Shown: piece by piece, positions 28,101 to 36,219 of the stretch
Layout: the number at the start of each line of letters is the position of its first letter
How positions within the stretch are numbered: the first letter of the stretch is position 1
From: Azonexus sp. R2A61
GTDB taxonomy: Bacteria > Pseudomonadota > Gammaproteobacteria > Burkholderiales > Rhodocyclaceae
NCBI RefSeq assembly: GCF_021401135.1
Contig: NZ_JACBFO010000002.1
Location: forward strand, 372,001-436,000
Length of the DNA stretch: 64,000 bases
Reading direction: 5' to 3'
Notes under the pieces: model-generated
What the model was told of the DNA's origin: nothing
What the model saw: only the letters and a program-made list of their open reading frames with translations
Databases searched by the model: none
Translations under genes and position numbers: made by a program

Positions 28101-28287
28101 GCTCGACTTCCAGCGGCGAATAGCCGGGTGCTGCCGTGTTGATCTGGACTTGAACATTGGTGATATCCGGTACGGCATCGATCGGTAAGCGCTGGTAGTT
28201 ATAGATACCCAACGCGGCCATGCCGAACACGGCCAACATAACCAGCCACCGATGCTCGATGGCGAGACGAATGATGCGTTCAAACAT
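25123..28287 (-). CDS. czcA: heavy-metal RND efflux pump, CzcA family
   Basis: A 1054-residue HME-type RND permease. It starts FERIIRLAIEHRWLVMLAVF and has 12 predicted membrane helices and two large periplasmic loops. The TM4 motif DFGIIIDGAVVIVEN has the Asp/Asp/Glu set found in CzcA-type (Zn, Co, Cd) pumps rather than the CusA (Cu, Ag) form. The periplasmic motif AAPGYSPLEVEQRVTYPVET is also typical. It works with the adaptor at 28304 and the outer-membrane protein at 29918. Sixteen bases separate it from the adaptor gene. Part of the island bounded by GNAT repeats. Confidence 0.93.
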   Translation of the reverse strand: MFERIIRLAIEHRWLVMLAVFGMAALGIYNYQRLPIDAVPDITNVQVQINTAAPGYSPLEVEQRVTYPVETVMAGLPHLEQTRSLSRYGLSQVTVIFKDGTDIYFARQLVNQRIQEAKEKLPAGIAPAMGPISTGLGEIYLWTVEAEDNARKADGTPYTPTDLREIQDWIIKPQLRNVTGVTEINSIGGFAKEYQVAPSPEKLASYGLTLQDVVVAIDRNNSNVGAGYIEKRGEQYLIRAPGQVRGIEDIRNVILANVQGVAIRVRDVADVGIGRELRTGAATDNGREVVLGTVFMLIGENSRTVSRAVDQRMAEINRNLPDGIRAVTVYDRTVLVDKAINTVKKNLLEGAVLVIVILFLFLGNIRAAIVTALVIPLSMLFTFSGMVNYRVSANLMSLGALDFGIIIDGAVVIVENCVRRLAHAQAQSGRPLTRNERFHEVFAASREARRALLFGQLIIMIVYLPIFALTGVEGKMFHPMAFTVVTALVGAMILSVTFIPAAIALFIGDKVDEKENFLMRAAKHWYEPVLACVMANKPVVLVFTTVMVLLSGLLATRMGSEFVPSLNEGDLAIQALRIPGTSLSQSLAMQQQLERHLKDEYPEIERVFARTGTAEIASDPMPPNISDGYIMLKPEEEWPEPKRSRDELLASIQETVSKLPGNSYEFSQPIQLRFNELISGVRSDVAIKIFGDDMDVMNDTASKISAVLETIPGASEVKIEQTTGLPMLTVNIDREKTARYGLNIGDVQDAISTAIGGREAGTMFEGDRRFDIVVRLPENLRSDLESLRRLPIALPKAAIVGNAGDARTAYIPLSEVASLETAPGPNQVSRENGKRRVVVSANVRGRDIGSFVGEAQIRLAEVKIPSGYWTAWGGTFEQLESASKRLKIVVPVALLLVFTLLFAMFGNVKDGLLVFTGIPFALTGGVVALWLRGIPLSISAGIGFIALSGVAVLNGLVMISFIRNLREEGRSVDDAIHEGALTRLRPVLMTALVASLGFVPMAIATGTGAEVQRPLATVVIGGILSSTALTLLVLPLLYRMVHGREKTLEKSDNQ

Positions 28288-28303
28288 GTCGTGCTCCCTC
28301 GCC

Positions 28304-29908
28304 TTAGTGGCTATGCTCGGCGCTACCCTTGCCGAGTTCCGACTTCAGAATGAAGCTGCCTGAGGCGGCATAAGCGGTTCCGGCCTTCATTCCGCTAAGC
28401 ACTTCGATGTATTTGCCATCGGAACGTCCCAGAATCACCGGCTGTGCGACAAAGCCATCCGCCACCCTGGTAAAAACGATGCTTTTGTTGTCAATTGTCT
28501 GGACAGCCTCAGAAAGCACGCTGACGGGAACCTCGGCTTCGCTGGAAATAAGTTCGATGCTCACGAACAGACCGGGGCGCCACGCCATCTTGGGATTAGC
28601 TAAAGTAACTCGGGCCTTGGCGGTGCGAGTGTCCTGGCCGAGCAACGCTCCAACATAGGAAATGCTGCCTTCGGCTCGAGAATCGAAGGCGGTGGCCTTG
28701 ACAACGACTTTTTCACCGACCCGGACGATATTGAGATCCTTGGCCGACACAACGATCTCCGCCCAGACGGAAGACAAATCGGAAATCGTGAAAATATTGG
28801 CATCTTCCTTGACGGCTTCGCCCAACGCGATATGTTTCTCAACCACCATGCCGTCGAACGGAGCACGGATTTCATAGCGATTTAGACTGCCTGAAACCGT
28901 GGCACTCGCGCCAAGCGCAACCAATTTCTGCTGACCGTTGGCAACAGCAATTTCAGCCTCCCTGAAAGCTTGCTGGGCTTGCAGGTAATCTTGTTCAGCA
29001 GAGATTTTTTCTTCCCAGAGCTTTTTTTCGCGCTCGTAGGTCGATTTGGCCAGCGAAAGGCGCTTTTGCGCCGCCAGCAGTTCGCTGCGTTGCTCGGAAA
29101 GGCTGCTGCTGGCGATCACCGCCAGTACCTGGCCTCGTTTGACCATCTGCCCGAGATTAGCGGGAACGCTTTCGACAACACCGGCTAAACGAGGGACAAC
29201 ATGCGCTGTACGGTCTTCGTTAAAGCGAATTTCACCAGGGAGTTGGCTCGCTGTCTTGATTTTGGCAGGAGCAGACTTTTGAATGTCGATGGCGGCAGCC
29301 TTGAGTTGCTCATCCGTCAGTTCGACCTTTCCCTCCTCCCGTGAATCGATGAACATGAAAGAGCGCTCGCCCAGACGTGCCGTGATCGCTACTTCGAATA
29401 CGTGGGGTTCAGCAATTGGAGCGGTACTTTTCAGGTACTCCTTCTCGGCGACAAACGGAATTTCCTGCTTTTCTCCATCCGGCCGCGTCAGCGTGATCGA
29501 TACTTTGCCTGCACCGGGTGTGAGCGGCATGTCTTTCTGGAACAGCCAGACACGGAAACTCGGTTCACCACCCTCCTCGAATAACAGCAACTCCAGGCCG
29601 AAACCACCTTCGGAAAAAACCTTCCCGCCATGTGGCCCCGATCTCGGGGCATCCTCATGATGCTCAGAATCATCATGTTCCTTTGCATGGTCGTGTCCAT
29701 CGCCGCCCTTGCTACCGTGATGCTCGGCATCGCCATGCTCCCCGGCCTCTGCATGGCTGGCATGCGCATGCGGTTCTGCCCCCGGCTTCGCGGCACTGCT
29801 TCCCATTATCCAGGCGCCAGCAACGACTCCGAGCAACAGGATCGCGGCAATGGCACTCGCTTGTTTTTTAGTTAGATTGAAAACCGATTTAGTGAATTTA
29901 ATTTTCAC
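28304..29908 (-). CDS. czcB: metal efflux periplasmic adaptor, CzcB family, with His-rich N-terminus
   Basis: A 534-residue membrane-fusion protein starting at GTG 29908, with AGGAG seven bases upstream. An N-terminal anchor helix (SAIAAILLLGVVAGAWIMG) is followed by about 50 residues rich in His, Asp and Glu (HAHASHAEAGEHGDAEHH, then DGHDHAKEHDDSEHHED). This probably binds metal in the periplasm and hands it to the pump. Barrel-sandwich and alpha-hairpin segments follow (GVVESVPANLGQMVKRGQVL, EISAEQDYLQAQQAFREAEI), and then a C-terminal membrane-proximal domain. Longer than generic adaptors because of the His region. Position between czcC and czcA is the classical order. Confidence 0.92.
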   Translation of the reverse strand: MKIKFTKSVFNLTKKQASAIAAILLLGVVAGAWIMGSSAAKPGAEPHAHASHAEAGEHGDAEHHGSKGGDGHDHAKEHDDSEHHEDAPRSGPHGGKVFSEGGFGLELLLFEEGGEPSFRVWLFQKDMPLTPGAGKVSITLTRPDGEKQEIPFVAEKEYLKSTAPIAEPHVFEVAITARLGERSFMFIDSREEGKVELTDEQLKAAAIDIQKSAPAKIKTASQLPGEIRFNEDRTAHVVPRLAGVVESVPANLGQMVKRGQVLAVIASSSLSEQRSELLAAQKRLSLAKSTYEREKKLWEEKISAEQDYLQAQQAFREAEIAVANGQQKLVALGASATVSGSLNRYEIRAPFDGMVVEKHIALGEAVKEDANIFTISDLSSVWAEIVVSAKDLNIVRVGEKVVVKATAFDSRAEGSISYVGALLGQDTRTAKARVTLANPKMAWRPGLFVSIELISSEAEVPVSVLSEAVQTIDNKSIVFTRVADGFVAQPVILGRSDGKYIEVLSGMKAGTAYAASGSFILKSELGKGSAEHSH

Positions 29909-29917
29909 GACGAGCTC

Positions 29918-31240
29918 CTAAGGACGGCTGAGTACGTTGGAGGGTGTTGAATCGACAGAGCCCAGAATGCGCTCCAACTCGGCAGCGGTCCGATGCGCAT
30001 CGGACAGGCTTCTCAGGTATTGAGCTCTCGCTTGAAAAAAGGTCCGCTGGGCATCCAGAACCTCCAGAAAACTGAATTTCCCCAGTTCGAATCCTTTGCT
30101 GGCGGCTTCATAGGCACTGCGTGCCCCCGGTACGATTTCGTCTTGCAGGGTTTGCGCTTCGACGACCAGTGCCCTCAAGCGCTCTTGGTTCTGTGCCACT
30201 TCGGTTCCTAGGCGAAGCTCGGCTGCAACAAGTTCGTCGCGCGCCTTGTCGGCACGTCGCTGTGCTTCAAGCACGTTGCCCCGGTTTCGATCAAAGATCG
30301 GAAAAGGCATCGAGAGTCCGACAGTGGTTTGATTACGCCCAATCTCTTCAGCCTTTTTTGAGCCCAGGCTGACGGTCACGTCTGGAATCCGTCGCGCACG
30401 CTCCAGGTCGGCAAGCGCAGAAAAACGCTCCATTTCATGGCGGGCACGGAGCAACGCGGGGGAGCTATTCAAGCTGCTATCGATATCTTCAGCAGAGCGA
30501 AGCGCCGGCAAAATTTCGGTACGTCCTTCTGCCTTGTCGAATCTTGGCATCGAGCTTCCCCAACTGGCCGCCAAACGTTTACGGGTTGTCAACAGCTCCC
30601 GTTGCGCTTGGTTTAATTCGACCCGTGCGGAAGCTTCTGCTACACGAGCCTTGGTTTCTTCCACTGGAGAAATTTTTCCCGCGACGACACGTCTTGAAGT
30701 TGCCTGACTGACACGCTGAGCAAGACGCAACAAGTCCTCTGCTTGCTGAACCCGCTCCTGTGCAACGAGGACATCAAAGAAGGCAGCCGTCACGGTTGCG
30801 CGTACATCCAGGCGTTTTGCAGCAAGATCTGCGGTTGCGACGTCACGCCACCGCTCTGCAGAGGCAATTCGGGCGGAACGTTTACCACCTAACTCGATCC
30901 GTTGGCTGAGCTGGATGCTCGTAGTCCGAGTCGCTTTGTTCTGTGTATCTTCGACGGAAGTGGAAATTTCCGGATTGGGCAAAGCCCCCGCCTGAAGCAC
31001 AACGCCTTCGATAGCACGCAGCTCATTGTCGGCCGCGGACAATTCCGGATTAGAAGCCAGCGCGAAATCGATAGCCGCTGACAGCGTCAATGAGCCTGCC
31101 GGTTCCTTGCCGAGCACGGACGAAAATGTCGTTGCGGACAGCGCGTCGGGCATCTGCGCTGAAAGATTACTGCAGGCAAAAAGGCTGACTCCGAAAAGGC
31201 TCCGGAGCAGCAACGAGGCTACTATTTTTTTGGGGTACAT
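29918..31240 (-). CDS. czcC: metal efflux outer-membrane protein, CzcC family
   Basis: A 440-residue outer-membrane channel of the TolC/CzcC type. A signal peptide (IVASLLLRSLFGVSLFACS) is followed by two OEP repeats, with SAIDFALASNPELSAADNEL, the middle ARVEAEASARVELNQAQREL-like coil and the C-terminal GSARSAYEAASKGFELGKFS block (these two written approximately). The ATG at 31240 is preferred to the TTG four codons upstream, since a GGAG lies about 10 bases before the ATG. The first structural gene of the tripartite czcCBA set, downstream of the czcI-like gene. Confidence 0.88.
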   Translation of the reverse strand: MYPKKIVASLLLRSLFGVSLFACSNLSAQMPDALSATTFSSVLGKEPAGSLTLSAAIDFALASNPELSAADNELRAIEGVVLQAGALPNPEISTSVEDTQNKATRTTSIQLSQRIELGGKRSARIASAERWRDVATADLAAKRLDVRATVTAAFFDVLVAQERVQQAEDLLRLAQRVSQATSRRVVAGKISPVEETKARVAEASARVELNQAQRELLTTRKRLAASWGSSMPRFDKAEGRTEILPALRSAEDIDSSLNSSPALLRARHEMERFSALADLERARRIPDVTVSLGSKKAEEIGRNQTTVGLSMPFPIFDRNRGNVLEAQRRADKARDELVAAELRLGTEVAQNQERLRALVVEAQTLQDEIVPGARSAYEAASKGFELGKFSFLEVLDAQRTFFQARAQYLRSLSDAHRTAAELERILGSVDSTPSNVLSRP

Positions 31241-31371
31241 CCGATTCTCCAATGATGAAACACACGTTGGGGAATCGGCGGGGCGCTATCCGTTAACGAA
31301 TGGCACGGTACGCATGCGACTCTCAGGCCGCAGCAAACAGAAGTTGGGAGAAAAACGCCCAGCCCCGCCGA

Positions 31372-31716
31372 TCAGGCGGAGATCAGCCAATTGGGGCGTT
31401 CAGGTTCCTCACCTGGCGGTGAGGCAAGGAAGCGTACGAGCAGCGTGCTCGCATCGATTGCTTCAACCCTGGGCAGAGCACAACCGACGGCGGTTAATGC
31501 AGCAACACAACCCGCATGGCAGACGGCGCAATCGTTGTCCACGCTAAGGCTGGGGCTTTTTCCTGACGACTCGCCATCCCCGGCCTGGTGTTTGTGATCG
31601 TGATGACCGAAGTGCTGTCCAGTCCCTGCTTCATGCTGGCAATAGACGGCAGCAGCTGCCCACGAAACCTGGAGCGGCAGAATGATCAACAGGAAAATAG
31701 AAACCCAGCGACGCAT
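31372..31716 (-). CDS. CzcI-like small periplasmic metal-binding protein
   Basis: A 114-residue protein with a signal peptide (MRRWVSIFLLIILPLQVSWA). A Cys/His-rich middle follows (YCQHE, HFGHHDHKHQ, DCAVCHAGC) and a C-terminal tail ending near RPNWLISA. This matches the CzcI family that lies upstream of czcC in Cupriavidus and related betaproteobacteria and modulates czc expression or buffers periplasmic zinc. Position directly before czcC supports this. The ATG at 31716 gives the complete signal peptide. Confidence 0.8.
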   Translation of the reverse strand: MRRWVSIFLLIILPLQVSWAAAAVYCQHEAGTGQHFGHHDHKHQAGDGESSGKSPSLSVDNDCAVCHAGCVAALTAVGCALPRVEAIDASTLLVRFLASPPGEEPERPNWLISA

Positions 31717-31760
31717 GCGACGAATGGTAACAGAACAAAAGTGATTCAAAAAAACAGGTT

Positions 31761-34001
31761 TCAATCCCCCGAGCGCGGAGTAGCGACTCTCGACATCCGC
31801 AACCCGTTGACGACGACCAGCAGGCTGGCGCCCATATCGGCAAAAACAGCCATCCACATCGTTGCGCTGCCGAAAAGTGCCAATCCCAGAAAGACGATCT
31901 TGATACCCAATGCCAAGGCAATGTTCTGCCACAGAACAGCGTGCGTACGTTGCGACAAGCGAATCGTTTCAGGAATCCGCCGCAGGTTGTCGTTCATGAT
32001 GACAATATCCGCCGCCTCCATCGCCGTATCCGTTCCGGCCGCTCCCATGGCCACCCCGATATCGGCTCGTGCCAAAGCAGGTGCATCGTTGATTCCATCG
32101 CCGGTCATGGCCGTCGAGCCATAGCGTTCTCGCAATTCCTCGATGGCCGCCAGTTTGTCCTCCGGCAAAAGATTTCCGCGGGCATCGTCAATGCCGGCCG
32201 CCTGCGCGATGGCCATTGCCGTAGCCGTGTTGTCGCCCGTCAGCATTACGGACACGACACCCAGTCGACGCAGTTCGGCAACCGCCGTGCGCGAGCTTTC
32301 CTTGATGGTATCGGCAACCGCAAAAATGGCCAGCACCTCACTCTCCGAAGCAAGCAGCGTCACGGTCCGCCCTTGGTTTTCGTGCTCGCTGAGCCGAGCT
32401 TCGATCGCCGGTGTGCATAGCTGGCGTTCCTCGATCAGGCGATGATTTCCCAACATCAGCAATTGCCCGCCCGCAGTGCCCTCGATGCCGCGGCCCGGTA
32501 AAGCCCGGAAATTCTGCAAGTCATCATCCGAAGGAGGTAAGGCAGCAGCAATGGCCCTGGAGACAGGGTGATCGGAATGTCCGGACAAACTGGCGGCCCA
32601 GGATAGAATTTTCGCTTGCGCGATGGTCGACGGCATGATTTCTCGAGCCACCAATTCGGGCTTACCGGCGGTAATGGTTCCTGTCTTGTCGAGGGCGACG
32701 GCGCGCAACTTTCGAGCTTCTTCCAGATAAACCCCACCCTTGATCAGCACACCTCGACGGGCTGCCGCGGCCAAACCACTAACCACGGTTACCGGCGTTG
32801 CGATGACCAAAGCGCAAGGACATGCGATGACCAGTAGGACAAGCGCCTTGTAGATAGCCTGTAAAACACTCCAGTCAAACAGCCACGGTCCCAGCAAAGC
32901 AACGGTCAGGGCTACAACGAAAACAGCCGGGGTGTAGATTTCGGCGAATCGGTCAACAAAACGCTGCGTCGGTGCCCGGGCGCCTTGAGCTTGCTCGACC
33001 GCGGAGATGATGCGGGACAAGGTCGTATTGCCGGAAAGGGCAGTGACTTCGAAAACCAGCATCCCGGTCTCGTTGATGGTGCCGGCGAACAGAAAATCCC
33101 CCATCGACTTGTCGACCGGGATGCTCTCGCCGGTAACCGGTGCTTGATTGACCGCACTGTTTCCGGCAATGACGCGACCATCCAAGGGAATGCGTTCCCC
33201 CGGTTTAACCCTGACCTGGGCACCAAGAAAAACCTGGTCTGCGGGCATTTCACGCCATGCACCATCCATCTGACGAACTTCTGCCGTATCCGGCGCCAGG
33301 GCCAGCAAGCCCTGAATGGCATTGCGCGCCCGGTCCACCGAACGCGCCTCGATGAGTTCGGCGATTGCATAGAGCGCCATGACCATCGCCGCTTCCGGCC
33401 ATTGGCCGATCAGGAAGGCACCGGTCACGGCAACCCCCATCAAGGCATTCATGTTCAACTGACCGCGCCGCAAGGCCACCAAGCCCTTGCGGTAAGTCGA
33501 AAATCCGGAGAAGGCAATCGCCACAGCCGCCAGCACCATACCCAACCCCTTGAACGGCAAGGTGTCGGGTGCAAAGTAATCCAGCGCCTCGGCGGCGACG
33601 GCGAGACACAGGGCAAACACCGCCTTGCCGATTTCGCCGAACCCCGATGGTATTTCGGCGACGGCCTCTTCCACCACGAACTCGGCCTCGAAACCAAGTT
33701 CGCGAATGGCCAGCAAGGCTTGATCCTGAGCGGATTGCGCAGCATCGAACGATAGATTTCGGGCTGTCAGTTCAAAACGCAGCCCACGGATGCCATCGAT
33801 ACCCACCAACGCCTGGCGAATGAGGTTTTCTTCATTCTGGCAATCCATCGCGGGAATGCGCAATGTGCATCGCTTGCCCTGCCGAGTCGATTGGGTTGCC
33901 AAACCAGAGGTCGCACCTGCCGCCGCGACAGCGGCCTCCTCTCGATGACCTCCTGACTCAAGATTCTCCGTGGAAGGAGGCTGTTCATTGATTGGTTGCA
34001 T
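31761..34001 (-). CDS. Zn/Cd/Pb-transporting P1B-type ATPase
   Basis: A 746-residue heavy-metal ATPase. An N-terminal metal-binding domain has the form MDCQNEENLIRQAL, with one Cys and a Glu pair as in the CadA/ZntA group. Eight membrane segments, the transport motif CPCALVIATP, the phosphorylation site DKTGTITAGKPE, MLTGDN and GDGINDAPALA follow in order. Exports Zn(II), Cd(II) or Pb(II) from the cytoplasm to the periplasm, where CzcCBA can carry the ions outward. The ATG at 34001 is preferred to the upstream TTG because GGAG lies eight bases before it. Divergent from the MerR-type gene, with a MerR promoter between. Confidence 0.93.
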   Translation of the reverse strand: MQPINEQPPSTENLESGGHREEAAVAAAGATSGLATQSTRQGKRCTLRIPAMDCQNEENLIRQALVGIDGIRGLRFELTARNLSFDAAQSAQDQALLAIRELGFEAEFVVEEAVAEIPSGFGEIGKAVFALCLAVAAEALDYFAPDTLPFKGLGMVLAAVAIAFSGFSTYRKGLVALRRGQLNMNALMGVAVTGAFLIGQWPEAAMVMALYAIAELIEARSVDRARNAIQGLLALAPDTAEVRQMDGAWREMPADQVFLGAQVRVKPGERIPLDGRVIAGNSAVNQAPVTGESIPVDKSMGDFLFAGTINETGMLVFEVTALSGNTTLSRIISAVEQAQGARAPTQRFVDRFAEIYTPAVFVVALTVALLGPWLFDWSVLQAIYKALVLLVIACPCALVIATPVTVVSGLAAAARRGVLIKGGVYLEEARKLRAVALDKTGTITAGKPELVAREIMPSTIAQAKILSWAASLSGHSDHPVSRAIAAALPPSDDDLQNFRALPGRGIEGTAGGQLLMLGNHRLIEERQLCTPAIEARLSEHENQGRTVTLLASESEVLAIFAVADTIKESSRTAVAELRRLGVVSVMLTGDNTATAMAIAQAAGIDDARGNLLPEDKLAAIEELRERYGSTAMTGDGINDAPALARADIGVAMGAAGTDTAMEAADIVIMNDNLRRIPETIRLSQRTHAVLWQNIALALGIKIVFLGLALFGSATMWMAVFADMGASLLVVVNGLRMSRVATPRSGD

Positions 34002-34021
34002 AACGATCTCCAAGTGATGGC

Positions 34022-34055
34022 ACTATTTGAAACCTTAAAGTCACTTCAAGGTCAA
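34022..34055 (-). promoter_or_regulatory. MerR-type metal-responsive promoter of the P-type ATPase gene
   Basis: On the minus strand a -35 box TTGACC (34055-34050) and a -10-like TCAAAT (34030-34025) are separated by 19 bp, the over-long spacer that MerR-family activators correct by twisting DNA. The dyad ACCTT-N11-AAGGT (34032-34052) sits in the spacer. It lies between the P-type ATPase gene and the divergent MerR-family gene, exactly where a Cd/Pb/Zn-responsive operator is expected. Confidence 0.75.
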
Positions 34056-34085
34056 CTTCCTCATCACCCGTACCAGGAAAAGTCC

Positions 34086-34508
34086 ATGAAAATCGGAGAA
34101 ATCGCCAGACAAGCGGGCACGACTACGGAAACGATCCGTTACTACGAGCAGATCGGACTACTCCCGAAAGCCGTTCGCAGCGAAAGCAACTACCGCGTCT
34201 ACACCTCGACACATCTCGAACGCATGACTTTCATTCGCCATTGCCGCAGTCTGGACATGACACTCGACGAGATTCGCATTCTGCTGCACTTCAAGGCTTC
34301 GCCGGATGAAAACTGCCGCGGTGTGAATCGCTTGCTCGACGAGCATATCGGACATGTCGGACGACGTATCGCCGAACTGCAGGAGTTGGAACGACAACTC
34401 CGGGCATTAAGGCAGTGCTGCCCCGAGGAGAATCTGACGCAACACTGCGGCATCCTTGCCGGACTGTCACAGACAAACGATGGTGAGCCAGCACCGCACA
34501 GGATGTAA
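34086..34508 (+). CDS. cadR: MerR-family Cd(II)/Pb(II)-responsive regulator
   Basis: A 140-residue MerR protein. The winged helix-turn-helix (MKIGEIARQAGTTTETIRYY) and the second DNA-contact region (NYRVYTSTHLERMTFIRHCR) are followed by a dimerisation helix (LLDEHIGHVGRRIAELQELE). Metal-ligand candidates are Cys in DENCRGVN, the CC of LRQCCPEEN and the Cys of QHCGIL, which fits the CadR/PbrR group rather than MerR or CueR. It faces the P-type ATPase gene across a MerR-type promoter. The ATG at 34086 is preceded by an AGGAAAAG ribosome-binding site. Confidence 0.88.
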   Translation: MKIGEIARQAGTTTETIRYYEQIGLLPKAVRSESNYRVYTSTHLERMTFIRHCRSLDMTLDEIRILLHFKASPDENCRGVNRLLDEHIGHVGRRIAELQELERQLRALRQCCPEENLTQHCGILAGLSQTNDGEPAPHRM

Positions 34509-34541
34509 CGCTGTTGGCGGTATATCGCCGCTCCCGGCTTG

Positions 34542-34914
34542 ACGCCGGCGATAGCAAGGATGCACCGGCCGGCAACGGCGAAGATGTCATGGATTTTCCG
34601 CAAAACCTGCGGTCGACCGCGCTAATCCGCGATTTTCGCCAGCGCGACGCGTACCCGCGGATAGGTGGCAGATTCGCGCATCGAGTAGCCGAGCGTCCGG
34701 CAGATGTGGCGGGCGGCGGGGTGGCCGGCGGCGAGATGTATCTCGCGCAGGCCCTGCCGCTGCGCCTCGGCCAGCGCGGCCCGGAACAGTTGCCGCGCCC
34801 GCCCCTGGCAGCGGCAACCGGCGCTGACGCTGGCACCCAGTTCGGCGAAGTCGTCGAAGCGTGCCAGGTGGATGAAGCCGGACAGTTCACCATCGGCTTC
34901 GACGCTGCCGAAAC
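34542..34914. repeat. right direct repeat bounding the metal-resistance island
   Basis: Counterpart of 21826-22371 in the same orientation. It contains GGATGCACCGGCCGGC, the palindrome TGCGGTCGACCGCG (34608-34621) and the 3' two-thirds of the intact GNAT gene. Here the repeat continues into the full gene and on into nrdB, so this side is the original locus. Confidence 0.75.
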
Positions 34915-35095
34915 AGAGGTCCTGCGCGAAGTCGATGCAATCGACGTAGGCGGCAATCGCGGCGTCGGCGAGCGGCGTTGCGAAACGGCCGAAGCGGTCG
35001 TCGCCGTCGAGCGCCAGCAGGTGACGCAGCACCTTGCGGCGTTGTCGGCCGTCGAGGCGCAGCGGCTGTTGCCAGGCGCGCTCGATCAATCCCAT
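34622..35095 (-). CDS. GNAT-family N-acetyltransferase
   Basis: A 157-residue GNAT-fold protein. Strand/loop elements SGFIHLARFDDFAELGASV, the acetyl-CoA segment GRARQLFRAALAEAQRQGL and the late His/Arg-rich block LAAGHPAARHICRTLGY are visible. The substrate is unknown. It is the last gene of the long minus-strand operon containing nrdB and overlaps the nrdB stop by 10 bp, so translation is probably coupled. A truncated copy lies at 22091-22371. Confidence 0.8.
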   Translation of the reverse strand: MGLIERAWQQPLRLDGRQRRKVLRHLLALDGDDRFGRFATPLADAAIAAYVDCIDFAQDLCFGSVEADGELSGFIHLARFDDFAELGASVSAGCRCQGRARQLFRAALAEAQRQGLREIHLAAGHPAARHICRTLGYSMRESATYPRVRVALAKIAD

Positions 35096-36219
35096 GCCAG
35101 CGCCCCGCCGGTCTGGTACTCGGTGACGCGGGTTTCGAAGAAGTTCTTTTCCTTGCGCAGATTGGCTTGTTCATCGAGCCACGGCAGTCCATTCTCCGCG
35201 CCTGGGAACGGTTCTTCCACACCCACCTGCCGCGCCCGCCGGTTGGCGATGAAGCGGAACTGCTGCACGTGCAGGTCGGCGTTGTAGCCGAGGATGGGGT
35301 CGCGCAGGATGTAGCTGGCGTAGGCGCGTTCGGCGGCTTCGGCTTCGTCCCATAGCTCGCGCAACGCCTGCGGGTCGAGTTCCAGGCCCTCTTCCTTCAA
35401 CAGTTCGCGCACGACGCGGATGCCAAAGGCGCAGTGCAGGACTTCGTCGCGCATGATGTATTGCAGTTGTTCGGCGGCGCCCTTCATCAGGCCGCGCCGT
35501 TGCAGCGCGAAGATCGGGGTGAAGCCGTTGTAGAACCAGCAGCCTTCGAAGATCACCGCGAAGAAGAAGTAGGAGAGCGCGAATTCGTGCAGGTTGGCGC
35601 GGTCGGTGAGGTCGAAGTCGGCGCGCATGACGCGCTCCAGGCGCCGGTTGGCGAGCGCGATCTTGCCGTGGATCTGCGGCACGACGCGGTAGCGGTTGTA
35701 GATTTCCTGCTGGTCGAGGCCGATGCTTTCGATGCAGTGCTGGTAGGTCCAGGTGTGCAGCGCTTCTTCATAGACCTGGCGGGCCTGGTAGATCTGCAGT
35801 TCGGGCGCGCTCATCTTTTCCATCACCGCCAGGCCGATGTTGCGCATGGCCAGGATGTCGGAGGTGGTCAGGTAGGCGAGCACGTTTTCGAAGACGTGGC
35901 GCTCGGCCGGGCTGAGCTTGTGGTGGTAGTCGTGCACGTCCTGCGCCATGCTGATTTCTAGCGGCGTCCAGTGGTTGCGGTTGGCCTTGAGGAAGAACTC
36001 CCAGGCCCACGGATACTTGAACGGCGCGAGCTGGTTGATGTCGGCCTGGCCGTTGACGATGCGCTTGTCGGCGGCGTTGATCGGCGCCAGCGACGGCGTT
36101 GCGGGAATGTTGCGGTCGACCGCGGTTTTTGCCGAATTTCCGGCGTCGACCGCAGGCATGGCCGGCCGGGCGGCGGTTGCCGGCGTATCCCAGTCGTCGA
36201 AGTGGTGTGCGCTGTTCAT
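35086..36219 (-). CDS. nrdB: class Ia ribonucleotide reductase small (beta) subunit
   Basis: A 377-residue radical-generating subunit. Diiron ligands and the Tyr radical site are visible: Glu and His in EEALHTWTYQHC with the radical Tyr, Glu in FEGCWFYNGF, and Glu/His in RDEVLHCAFG. The C-terminal docking tail (TEYQTGGALAWD) is of the usual type. The N-terminal about 65 residues are low-complexity (AVDAGNS, TAVDRNIPATP) and are partly encoded by copies of the GTCGAC palindrome element. Its ATG overlaps the PepSY gene stop by 4 bp, so it is translated as part of that operon. About 10 kb separate it from nrdA, which is unusual. Confidence 0.93.
   Translation of the reverse strand: MNSAHHFDDWDTPATAARPAMPAVDAGNSAKTAVDRNIPATPSLAPINAADKRIVNGQADINQLAPFKYPWAWEFFLKANRNHWTPLEISMAQDVHDYHHKLSPAERHVFENVLAYLTTSDILAMRNIGLAVMEKMSAPELQIYQARQVYEEALHTWTYQHCIESIGLDQQEIYNRYRVVPQIHGKIALANRRLERVMRADFDLTDRANLHEFALSYFFFAVIFEGCWFYNGFTPIFALQRRGLMKGAAEQLQYIMRDEVLHCAFGIRVVRELLKEEGLELDPQALRELWDEAEAAERAYASYILRDPILGYNADLHVQQFRFIANRRARQVGVEEPFPGAENGLPWLDEQANLRKEKNFFETRVTEYQTGGALAWD
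36111..36124. repeat. TGCGGTCGACCGCG palindrome inside the nrdB N-terminal region
   Basis: A copy of the 12-bp palindrome GCGGTCGACCGC within coding sequence. A second half-copy (GTCGACCGCA, 36145-36154) lies beside it with GCCGAATTTCCGGC between. Together they encode the low-complexity N-terminal stretch of NrdB. Other full copies are at 17678, 21936, 34609, 46825 and 50212. Confidence 0.7.

Noticed and set aside
34002-34013. TTG start four codons upstream for the P-type ATPase
   Set aside because: The ATG at 34001 has a better-spaced GGAG.
22372-34541. Insertion sequence or integrase gene responsible for the metal island
   Set aside because: All open frames in the island of credible length are accounted for by metal, flagellar or transferase genes; no transposase or integrase motif was seen.
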